A DNA stretch of 11,357 nucleotides. Source: Patescibacteria group bacterium UBA2100 (GTDB lineage: Bacteria; Patescibacteriota; Minisyncoccia; Phycocordibacterales; UBA2100). A model generated the notes under the pieces. It made no database searches and was not told the DNA's origin. It saw only the letters and a program-made list of their open reading frames with translations. The stretch covers positions 1 to 11,357 of the forward strand of contig DCYW01000036.1 in the NCBI GenBank assembly GCA_002331185.1, read 5' to 3'. The position numbers and the translations under genes are program-made. The first letter of the stretch is position 1; each line of letters starts with the position of its first letter. Positions 1-5,681 of this stretch are shown one piece after another.

Positions 1-533
1 TTTTTGTCCTTTAGAGTTTTTGCTGTTTGTCCTTTATAAGTTTGCTCTTGGGATTCAGGAGATGAGGGTGCAAGGAAATCATCTTCGTTTAACTCAATAC
101 TTTCAGAAGCACTTCCTTGTTCTGATTTTGAAAGGAATCGTACAAGATCAGCGTACGCATACTTAAGTACACCTAAGTTCATCTCTGAAATATAGCCAGA
201 TGCATGAGCGATATCAAGAAGTGAAAGTAATTGTCGCACGTGTGCTGAAATTGCATCTACGGAATCAGGGCCAGTGCTTTGAAAACCTTCGCGCAAGCTC
301 ATTACCATCGGTAGTAGATACTGGGCAGATTCACGGATATTCTCACGGACACTTTCGCTTTGTGGAACAAAATTTGTTACCAAATGAGTGGCAAGCACAA
401 GACGTTCAACTTTCTTGTAGGCTATTTCTGCAGCACGGTTTTGTCCGAAAGGACTCACGGACATATTTGCATCCAATGAAATACCTTCATAGTTAATAGG
501 TTTATATACTGCTTTGTTGTCCTTTATAGTCAT
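1..533 (-). CDS. Unrecognised helical protein, N-terminal part (runs off left edge)
   Basis: An open frame starts at ATG 533-531 and runs without a stop to the window edge, giving 177 codons; the C-terminus is missing. The protein begins MTIKDNKAVYKPINYEG. Residues about 34-135 look like four amphipathic helices (34-56, 60-84, 92-112, 118-135), a pattern reminiscent of Avd/23S-intervening-sequence four-helix-bundle proteins. That likeness is by eye only. From about residue 138 the sequence becomes Ser/Glu-rich and looks like a linker, ending at the edge in the TYKGQ and TLKDK stretches. The start is supported by a promoter whose -10 box ends 10 bases upstream, and there is no Shine-Dalgarno. 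The 9-mer TAAAGGACA occurs at codons 3-6 and twice near the left edge, matching the boxes arrayed upstream. I cannot name the function. A DNA-binding domain beyond the edge is a guess suggested by the boxes. Confidence 0.8.
   Translation of the reverse strand, partial: MTIKDNKAVYKPINYEGISLDANMSVSPFGQNRAAEIAYKKVERLVLATHLVTNFVPQSESVRENIRESAQYLLPMVMSLREGFQSTGPDSVDAISAHVRQLLSLLDIAHASGYISEMNLGVLKYAYADLVRFLSKSEQGSASESIELNEDDFLAPSSPESQEQTYKGQTAKTLKDK
5..36. repeat. Two intragenic TGTCCTTTA boxes
   Basis: Exact copies of the 9-mer lie at 5-13 and 28-36 inside the leftmost gene, 23 bases apart. Because 23 is not a multiple of three, they are read in different frames (LKDK and YKGQ). Their sequence identity is therefore not explained by protein conservation. 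More copies may lie beyond the left edge. Confidence 0.65.
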
Positions 534-538
534 AATAA

Positions 539-558
539 TGTCCGTTATATAAAGGACA
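539..558. promoter_or_regulatory. Palindromic operator-like site over the -10 box
   Basis: TGTCCGTTATATAAAGGACA is a 20-bp inverted repeat with one mismatched pair. It joins one plus-oriented box (539-547) to the only inverted box (550-558). It completely covers the predicted -10 of the divergent minus-strand gene, where a bound protein would block RNA polymerase. The repression role is inferred from position. Confidence 0.55.
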
Positions 559-571
559 TTGTTTATAGCAA
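544..571 (-). promoter_or_regulatory. Promoter of the leftmost gene
   Basis: On the minus strand, TTGCTA (571-566), a 16-base spacer and TATAAC (549-544) form a sigma-70-like promoter. Ten bases separate the -10 from the ATG at 533, so the predicted transcript would have only about three untranslated bases. The -10 lies inside the 539-558 palindrome, and another box at 574-582 abuts the -35. Confidence 0.6.
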
Positions 572-647
572 TTTGTCCTTTACGTGCATGTCCGTAAAGA
601 TGTCCTTTACGTTATGTCCATAATAGGTTTATGTCCGTTAAAGTCAA

Positions 648-727
648 GTGTCTGCACATGTATGTGAGACCGCTTCTGGCTCTAAATACCATCGGGGCTG
701 CTGTTGGCATTTGAGTTAATCAGACAC
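648..727 (+). other. Potential multi-stem structured element, 80 nt
   Basis: GTGTCTG (648-654) is perfectly complementary to CAGACAC (721-727). Inside lie CACA-TGTA-TGTG (655-666), GAG(a)CC...GGCTC (666-682) and AAATACCA...TGGCATTT (684-691 / 705-712, one mismatch). The result is a cloverleaf-like outline. It lacks the D-loop, T-loop and T33 features of a tRNA. It lies in the intergenic stretch before ftsK and could be a leader structure, a small RNA or chance pairing. The rest of 534-820 holds the box array, a further hairpin AATACC/GGTATT (762-767 / 781-786) and no convincing gene. Confidence 0.3.
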
Positions 728-767
728 CGCCTTGTAGACACACATGTCCTTATATGCACAAAATACC

Positions 768-814
768 TTGCACGCTCTATGGTATTATTGAGTGATAATT
801 CAATATATTAGATA
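768..814 (+). promoter_or_regulatory. Candidate ftsK promoter region
   Basis: This A/T-rich stretch before ftsK has TTGCAC at 768-773 and possible -10 sequences GATAAT (794-799) and TATATT (804-809). No pair has ideal spacing; TTGCAC to GATAAT is 20 bases. A promoter is expected here, but its exact elements are uncertain. Confidence 0.3.
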
Positions 815-820
815 GACATC

Positions 821-3202
821 ATGATGGCAGCACGAACACGGAAGAAACCTATGACTAAAAAGTCGAAATCAAAAAAGGAAACGAAACGAGCACGACGGCG
901 AAAAGAGGAAGAGTTTGAAGAAGAGGGCTCGTTGGATCTTCCCATTCAATCTGAAACACTCCGTGGTGTGTGGGCAGTTTTTGCAATTGCAGCAGGTATA
1001 TTTTTCACTCTTGCATGGTTTGATGTTGCCGGAAAAGTAGGGACCACATTGTACATCTGGCTCTCTGCCTTTTTTGGGGTCGGCTACGTTCTTGTGCCAA
1101 TTTCTTTCGCAATAATCGCAATGGTTTTATTTCGTTCACTTGAACATGAGCGTATCGGGACGCTAAAAATTGTAGGTACTGGTATTTTCTTTCTGAGCGG
1201 ACTTGGACTTGTGGAGACAATGTTCCCAAACCGAGGTGGCCTTATTGGGCAACTTATTTCTGCGCCACTTACGTACGCGGTGGATACCATTGCAACGATA
1301 GTTGTACTTCTTTCCTTGATTGTTATTTCTTTGTTAATTGCATTCGACATGCATCCTCAACATGCCTTCCCTACCATCTCTCGTTTGCTGAAACGTAAAT
1401 CAGATGAAGATGACGGGGAAGAGCAGGTGCTTGAAGATGAAGAAGAGGCAGTTATTGAATCGGGTACTGCACGCGCCGAAGCCGAAGCAGAGGAGGAAGC
1501 AGAAGAAGAGGGAGAAGACGAACCAGAAACAAAAAAGAATAGTGGTATATTTAACTTCGGTGGCACTGATGAGCCGGGTCCTGCAATATTTAATTTCGCT
1601 GCAGGAAGTAGTGGAACGTATTCCCCCCCTCCACTGTCACTTCTACAAAAAGATAAAGGGAAACCTTCGGTTGGTGACGTAAAAGCAAGCGCAAACACCA
1701 TTAAGCGAACTCTGCAGAACTTTGGTATTAGTGTAGAAATGGATGAAGTGTCCATCGGTCCGACGGTAACACAATACGCAATGAAACCAGCTGAAGGAGT
1801 GCGGCTTGCAAAAATTATGAGTCTGCAAAGTAACCTCGAACTCGCGCTTGCTGCAACACCTATACGTATCGAAGCCCCAATCCCTGGTAAGGCGCTCGTA
1901 GGTATTGAGGTGCCAAACACAAGCAAATCTACCCTTGGGCTTGCTTCTATATTTAACGACCACGAATTCCAAAACTCGGATAAGCCGTTACTTATTGCAC
2001 TTGGTCGCGATATCGCAGGAAAACCACACTATACAAATATCGCAAAGATGCCCCACTTGCTTATTGCTGGTGCCACAGGTGCTGGTAAGTCGGTAACCGT
2101 GCACGATATTATTGTGTCGCTTCTCTACCGAAGAGGCCCCCAAGAACTCAGATTTGTTATGGTAGACCCAAAGCGGGTTGAGCTTACGATGTACAATGAA
2201 ATTCCTCACCTACTCACACCAGTTATTACCGATCCAAAGAAAGCTATTCTTGCACTTAAGTGGCTCGCAAAAGAAATGGACAGACGTTACGACATTCTTG
2301 AAACCGAAAAAGTACGAGATATTGCCTCATACCACAAAAATGTATTTGAGCCTGCGCAAAAGAAAAAGAAGGATGATGATTCTGACATGCCAGAGCCAAT
2401 GCCGTACATTGTTGCTATTGTTGACGAAATGGCAGACCTTATGACCTCGTATCCACGTGAGCTTGAAGCATCTATTGTACGCCTTGCCCAGATGAGTCGT
2501 GCGGTTGGTATTCACCTTATTCTCTCGACGCAACGTCCGAGCGTGCAGGTTATTACTGGGCTTATTAAAGCAAACATCCCTTCACGAATTGCGCTCCAAG
2601 TATCTTCGCAAATTGATTCGCGAACGATTCTCGACATGGGGGGTGCTGAAAAACTGCTCGGTGCGGGTGATATGCTCTATCTTTCAGGAGAAATGAGTAA
2701 ACCTCACCGTATTCAGGCACCATACGTATCTGAAGAAGAAGTGAAAGGTATCGTAAAATATCTAAAAGACTCGCATAGTGATGAGCTTCCTGATGAAATT
2801 GATCTTACTGAAGTGATGCACGATAACAGTGTCTTCTCTGCAAGTGTCGGAGGTGATGATGAAAACGATGACGATGATCTCTACGAAGAAGCAAAGCGTG
2901 TAATTATTGAGGCTGGAAAAGGTTCGACGTCATTTTTACAACGAAAGCTCCGTGTTGGATACGCTCGTGCGGCACGCCTAATGGATATGCTTGAAGAACG
3001 GGGCGTTGTAGGGCCTGCTGAAGGCTCTAAAGCTCGCGAAGTAATTAGCCAAGAGACAGACACAATGCCAGAGACTGAAAATCGACTAGCCGACGAAGAT
3101 GAAGCAATGAAAGAGATGGAAGTGGACGATGAAAATTATGAAGAAGAAACAAGCACTGAGTACGATGACGAAGAATTAGAAGACGAAGAAAAAACTCGCT
3201 AA
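821..3202 (+). CDS. ftsK: DNA translocase FtsK (FtsK/SpoIIIE family)
   Basis: This septum-anchored, ATP-driven double-strand DNA pump clears the chromosome terminus during division and, in known systems, activates XerCD recombination. A basic N-terminus (residues 1-29) precedes four likely membrane segments near 50-67, 77-104, 116-134 and 153-175. An acidic linker (about 193-240) with two IFNF motifs follows. The motor contains Walker A GATGAGKS (417-424) and Walker B IVDE (533-536). A winged-helix gamma domain at about 685-742 (SFLQRKLRVGYARAARLMD) is the part that in E. coli reads polar KOPS motifs. Unusually, about 50 very acidic residues (743-793) follow gamma, which is normally the C-terminus. 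ATG 821 and 824 are both possible. ATG 851 is an alternative with a weak GGAAG upstream, and no strong ribosome site decides. The gene is followed after 5 bases by the Ig-like gene and then by recA, probably one operon. Confidence 0.97.
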   Translation: MMAARTRKKPMTKKSKSKKETKRARRRKEEEFEEEGSLDLPIQSETLRGVWAVFAIAAGIFFTLAWFDVAGKVGTTLYIWLSAFFGVGYVLVPISFAIIAMVLFRSLEHERIGTLKIVGTGIFFLSGLGLVETMFPNRGGLIGQLISAPLTYAVDTIATIVVLLSLIVISLLIAFDMHPQHAFPTISRLLKRKSDEDDGEEQVLEDEEEAVIESGTARAEAEAEEEAEEEGEDEPETKKNSGIFNFGGTDEPGPAIFNFAAGSSGTYSPPPLSLLQKDKGKPSVGDVKASANTIKRTLQNFGISVEMDEVSIGPTVTQYAMKPAEGVRLAKIMSLQSNLELALAATPIRIEAPIPGKALVGIEVPNTSKSTLGLASIFNDHEFQNSDKPLLIALGRDIAGKPHYTNIAKMPHLLIAGATGAGKSVTVHDIIVSLLYRRGPQELRFVMVDPKRVELTMYNEIPHLLTPVITDPKKAILALKWLAKEMDRRYDILETEKVRDIASYHKNVFEPAQKKKKDDDSDMPEPMPYIVAIVDEMADLMTSYPRELEASIVRLAQMSRAVGIHLILSTQRPSVQVITGLIKANIPSRIALQVSSQIDSRTILDMGGAEKLLGAGDMLYLSGEMSKPHRIQAPYVSEEEVKGIVKYLKDSHSDELPDEIDLTEVMHDNSVFSASVGGDDENDDDDLYEEAKRVIIEAGKGSTSFLQRKLRVGYARAARLMDMLEERGVVGPAEGSKAREVISQETDTMPETENRLADEDEAMKEMEVDDENYEEETSTEYDDEELEDEEKTR

Positions 3203-3207
3203 AGTCT

Positions 3208-3615
3208 ATGCTTCCCCACCACTCAAAACTTACAAAGTATTTCTTTGCGGCATTTGTGGTTGTATTACTCTTTTATGCGTACTTTGAAGCGCGCAATCTC
3301 TTGTATGGCCCACAAATTGTATTGCAGAGCGGAGAAGCGATTACTGTTCAAGAAGAATTGATAGAAATAAGTGGGACGGTAAAAAATGTAGTCGAAATTA
3401 CGCTCAGTGGACGCCCGGTGTTTATAGACGATACAGGATTTTTTACTGAAAAACTTCTTCTAGCCGACGGATTAAACCGTTTTGTTTTTGAAGCGCGAGA
3501 TAAATTTAACCGTAAAACTCAAGAGGTGCTTGAAGTTGTATATCAAATCCCTACCTCAGACATGACCGAGCACGAGTTACTAGAAACTGATACTATAGAA
3601 GAACCATTAAAATAA
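3208..3615 (+). CDS. Membrane-anchored protein with one Ig-like domain
   Basis: This 135-residue protein has a short N-terminus, one hydrophobic segment (about residues 11-27) and then one beta-rich domain (about 35-112). Motifs such as SGTVKNVVEITLSGRPVFID, DDTGFFTEKLLLADGLNRF and ARDKF are typical of the glucodextranase-B-like/bacterial Ig-like fold found in many CPR surface proteins. An acidic tail follows. The lack of a cleavage motif suggests an N-terminal anchor with the domain outside the membrane. The gene lies 5 bases after the ftsK stop and 10 bases before recA, so it is probably co-transcribed. No catalytic residues are visible. The precise role is unknown; a cell-envelope or division-site adhesion role is only a guess from the neighbourhood. 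Confidence 0.85.
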   Translation: MLPHHSKLTKYFFAAFVVVLLFYAYFEARNLLYGPQIVLQSGEAITVQEELIEISGTVKNVVEITLSGRPVFIDDTGFFTEKLLLADGLNRFVFEARDKFNRKTQEVLEVVYQIPTSDMTEHELLETDTIEEPLK

Positions 3616-3625
3616 TTGTGTATAT

Positions 3626-4738
3626 ATGAGTGCAGCAAAGAAAAAAGTAGCGAAGAAGGTAAAAAAAGATGCGGCAGCTAGCGCAAAGAAGAAGAAAGTC
3701 CTGTCTGCGCAGGTGGGCGAGACTACGGAAAAAGCGCCAACTCCTGTAGAAAAAAAAGGTAACGCAAAAGTCGATGCAGCTATTGCAGACATCAAGAGTA
3801 AGTTCGGCGACGAAGCTATCATGATGCTCGGTGATCAAACGCACGTTGATATAGACGTGATTCCAACTGGCTCTATTGGTATCGACTGGGCGCTTGGGAT
3901 TGGAGGATTGCCGCGAGGACGTATTATTGAAGTATACGGTCCAGAATCTTCTGGTAAAACCACCCTCTCTCTTCATGCGATAGCTGAAGCTCAGAAACTT
4001 GGCGGTGTCTGCGCCTTCGTAGATGCCGAGCACGCTCTTGACCCAGTGTACGCAAAAAAACTTGGTGTAAAAACCCAGGACCTCCTTATTGCACAACCAG
4101 ACACAGGAGAGCAAGCGCTTGAGATTGTGGAAAGTTTAGTGCGTTCAGGAAATATCGACATTATTGTTGTCGATTCAGTTGCAGCACTCACTCCAAAAGA
4201 TGAAATTGAAGGAGATATGGGAGCGCATCAAATGGGAAAACAAGCGCGTCTTATGTCGCAAGCAATGCGTAAACTGACTGCTATTTCTGCAAAAAGTAAG
4301 ACGGTCATTATTTTCATTAACCAAGTCCGTATGAAAATCGGTATGGTGTTTGGTAACCCTGAAACAACAACTGGTGGTAAGGCATTGAAATTCTACAGCT
4401 CTGTACGAATTGATATCCGTCGAATCGCACAGATTAAAAAAGGTACTGAAATAATGGGTGGTCGCCACCGTGTAAAAATCGTGAAAAACAAGGTTGCTGC
4501 GCCATTCCGTACTGCTGAATTTGACCTCCTCTATAACGAAGGTATTTCACGTGAGGGTGAGCTCTTGGCATTGGGAGAGAAAATGGGGGTTATCGAAAAA
4601 TCTGGCGCTTCGTACAAGTTTGATGACATAGCATTAGGGCGTGGGTATGACGCCGCACGTACCTATCTCAATGACAATAAAAAAGTTGCGAGTGCTGTTC
4701 TTAAGGAAATTAAGAGTAAGTTAAAGGATGCAGTCTAA
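3626..4738 (+). CDS. recA: Recombinase RecA
   Basis: RecA forms ATP-dependent filaments on single-stranded DNA, carries out strand exchange and triggers SOS-type responses. The core is complete: Walker A GPESSGKT (105-112), catalytic Glu135 in DAEHALD, Walker B IIVVDS (179-184), the L1 region near 193-205 and the DNA-binding L2 region VFGNPETTTGGKALKF (241-256). Total length is 370 residues. Two ends are odd. Residues 1-47 are a Lys/Ala-rich extension (MSAAKKKVAKKVKKDAAASA and onward) ahead of the usual N-terminal helix, which begins near VDAAIADIKSKFG. The C-terminus stops at a basic KSKLKDAV without the acidic tail that restrains E. coli RecA. ATG 3626 is the only start close to the preceding gene; no Shine-Dalgarno is present. 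A TAAAAT 12 bases before the ATG might add a local promoter. A strong terminator follows. Confidence 0.99.
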   Translation: MSAAKKKVAKKVKKDAAASAKKKKVLSAQVGETTEKAPTPVEKKGNAKVDAAIADIKSKFGDEAIMMLGDQTHVDIDVIPTGSIGIDWALGIGGLPRGRIIEVYGPESSGKTTLSLHAIAEAQKLGGVCAFVDAEHALDPVYAKKLGVKTQDLLIAQPDTGEQALEIVESLVRSGNIDIIVVDSVAALTPKDEIEGDMGAHQMGKQARLMSQAMRKLTAISAKSKTVIIFINQVRMKIGMVFGNPETTTGGKALKFYSSVRIDIRRIAQIKKGTEIMGGRHRVKIVKNKVAAPFRTAEFDLLYNEGISREGELLALGEKMGVIEKSGASYKFDDIALGRGYDAARTYLNDNKKVASAVLKEIKSKLKDAV

Positions 4739-4762
4739 ATAAAGCTTCATATAAGCTATTGT

Positions 4763-4795
4763 GAATGCCTCAATCAATTGAGGCATTCGTTTTTT
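4763..4795 (+). terminator. Rho-independent terminator after recA
   Basis: GAATGCCTCAAT (4763-4774) pairs perfectly with ATTGAGGCATTC (4777-4788) and is followed by G and six T residues. It ends the ftsK - Ig-like - recA transcript 25 bases after the recA stop. Confidence 0.92.
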
Positions 4796-4836
4796 CACTT
4801 CTACCGTAAATTCTCACATGCTAATGACCAACCACC

Positions 4837-4906
4837 AATACTTCAGTTAACTGGAGTATTCGGAGTTAGCCTAACCACCCACACTTAGTAGTGCCCGGAG
4901 CACTAC
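4837..4906 (+). other. Three consecutive stem-loops upstream of efp
   Basis: A 24-base palindrome at 4837-4860 (AATACTTCAGTT against AACTGGAGTATT, one G-T pair) is followed by GTTAG-C-CTAAC (4865-4875) and GTAGTGC-CCGGA-GCACTAC (4888-4906). A short T-run (4916-4920) comes ten bases after the last stem. All lie upstream of the predicted efp start site, so they are not part of an efp leader. They could be a small RNA, a secondary terminator or a recombination or binding site. No known RNA family is recognisable. The remaining gap bases (4800-4836, 4921-4958) show nothing clear. Confidence 0.4.
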
Positions 4907-4958
4907 CTAAATACCTTTTTCAAATGCCGTAGTTCGGTTGCTGCGCTTTCTATACTAA

Positions 4959-4987
4959 TTGCACCCAACTCCCAAAATACGTATAAT
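4959..4987 (+). promoter_or_regulatory. Promoter of efp
   Basis: TTGCAC (4959-4964), exactly 17 bases and TATAAT (4982-4987) make a near-consensus sigma-70 promoter. Transcription should start near 4993-4995, only three to five bases before ATG 4998. This makes efp essentially leaderless and rules out any in-frame start further upstream, such as the TTG that is part of the -35 itself. Confidence 0.85.
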
Positions 4988-4997
4988 CCTTCACACT

Positions 4998-5561
4998 ATG
5001 CTTTCGTATACAGAAATAAAACCGGGAATACTTATTGTTTTGGACGGTGATCCATTTGAAGTTATGGCGACCAGTGGTGTGGTGAAAAAGCAACGGCAAA
5101 AACCACACAATACGGCAAAAATGAAAAACCTACGTAGTGGTGCTACTGTCGAAAAAACCTACACTCAGGCAGATAAAATAATTGAAGCAGATATTTCGAT
5201 TCGGGAGATACAGTTTATATACGAGAACCGCGGAGAAATTATGTTCGCTGATCCAAACAATCCAAAAGATCGCTTTTCTCTTCCTGAGGAGCTCATTGGA
5301 GAAAAACTAGACTACATACGTGAAAAAGACATCGTAGAGGCTAAAGTATTTGAAGATGACATTATTGGTCTTCGTGTTCCTATTAAAGTTGAACTGGAAG
5401 TAACTGAGGCACCACCTAACATACGAGGAAATACCTCGGCTGGCGGAAACAAAGTGGTGACACTAGAAACTGGCCTTAACGTTACTACCCCGCTCTTTAT
5501 AGAAGCTGGTGATACTATCCGTGTAAATACAGAGACTCGGGAATACGTTGAACGAGTATAG
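4998..5561 (+). CDS. efp: Elongation factor P
   Basis: EF-P enters the ribosome between the P and E sites and relieves stalling at consecutive prolines. From ATG 4998 the protein is 187 residues, the normal family length. It has the N-terminal KOW-like domain (about 1-63), the OB domain (about 66-128) and the C-terminal OB domain ending in DTIRVNTETREYVERV. The frame is open further upstream, but the promoter -10 at 4982-4987 fixes the start at 4998. The tip loop that carries the modified Lys34 in E. coli (PGKG) reads KKQRQKPHN here. Arg33 or Gln32 falls at the tip position, depending on a one-residue gap. No EpmA, EarP or YmfI gene is in the window, so the modification state is open. The gene is monocistronic and converges on rpsR. 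Confidence 0.97.
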   Translation: MLSYTEIKPGILIVLDGDPFEVMATSGVVKKQRQKPHNTAKMKNLRSGATVEKTYTQADKIIEADISIREIQFIYENRGEIMFADPNNPKDRFSLPEELIGEKLDYIREKDIVEAKVFEDDIIGLRVPIKVELEVTEAPPNIRGNTSAGGNKVVTLETGLNVTTPLFIEAGDTIRVNTETREYVERV

Positions 5562-5569
5562 TTTCCATC

Positions 5570-5596
5570 AACTTAGGACATCGGATGTCCTAAGTT
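5570..5596 (+). other. Stem-loop just after efp
   Basis: AACTTAGGACAT (5570-5581) pairs perfectly over 12 bases with ATGTCCTAAGTT (5585-5596) around a CGG loop, eight bases after the efp stop. No T-run follows, so it may protect or process the mRNA 3' end rather than terminate. Confidence 0.6.
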
Positions 5597-5616
5597 CAGA
5601 GATGTGTATAGGTAAA

Positions 5617-5673
5617 GAACAAATAAACCGCCAAAGTGCTGTGCACTTTGGCGGTTTATTTGTTCGTATAGGT
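5617..5673. terminator. Bidirectional hairpin terminator between efp and rpsR
   Basis: A perfect 23-bp stem (5617-5639 with 5643-5665, loop TGT) has a GCCAAAGTGC core and A/T-rich feet, so each strand reads out into a T-rich stretch (TTTATTTGTTC). It sits between the convergent efp and rpsR and can serve both. The 8-mer GTATAGGT lies on both sides (5606-5613 and 5666-5673), resembling a short target duplication around a small palindromic insertion. Confidence 0.8.
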
Positions 5674-5681
5674 TTTTAGAT

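Larger units (their letters stand above)
518..640. repeat. Array of TGTCC(T/G)TTA boxes
   Basis: Eight short boxes read on the plus strand: TGTCCTTTA at 518-526, 574-582 and 601-609; TGTCCGTTA at 539-547 and 632-640; TGTCCGTAA at 589-597; TGTCCATAA at 615-623; and the inverse TAAAGGACA at 550-558. A further looser copy, TGTCCTTAT, is at 745-753. The 11-mer TGTCCTTTACG is exactly repeated at 574-584 and 601-611, with CGTAAAG between the copies (593-599), so overlapping dyads are possible. Start-to-start distances are 11 to 24 bases. The density is far above chance for a 9-mer and points to cooperative binding by a dedicated protein. The array lies between the divergent first gene and ftsK and could affect both. 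An iteron-like role is an alternative. Confidence 0.75.

Noticed and set aside
200..496. Plus-strand 98-codon open frame
   Set aside because: It lies wholly opposite the better-supported minus-strand gene at 1-533, which has a promoter, a good start and a plausible helical protein pattern. The plus frame has low-complexity composition and no promoter.
648..727. tRNA gene suggested by a 7-bp closing stem and cloverleaf outline
   Set aside because: There is no T33, no GG in the D-loop, no TTC-type T-loop and no CCA. It is kept only as a possible structured element.
518..753. CRISPR array
   Set aside because: The repeats are 9-11 bases, degenerate and irregularly spaced at 11-24 bases. There are no CRISPR-length repeats and no cas genes.
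518..753. Chromosomal origin with DnaA boxes
   Set aside because: The boxes do not resemble TTATCCACA, and no dnaA or dnaN gene is nearby.
1357..1926. Long minus-strand open frame (189 codons) inside ftsK
   Set aside because: It is antisense to the well-conserved ftsK linker and alpha region. Its Ser-rich content is the complement of the acidic GAA/GAT codons.
3593..4114. Minus-strand open frame of 173 codons over the Ig-like/recA junction
   Set aside because: It is a shadow of conserved recA. The Phe/Leu-rich translation is the antisense of lysine codons.
4959..4997. Upstream TTG start giving a 200-residue EF-P
   Set aside because: The TTG is part of the -35 hexamer, and the extra 13 codons lie within the promoter. 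ATG 4998 gives the normal 187 residues.
5570..5596. The post-efp hairpin as another copy of the TGTCCTTTA box
   Set aside because: Its half-sites share only TGTCCT with the boxes, and their arrangement (GGACAT facing ATGTCC) is opposite to the 539-558 palindrome.
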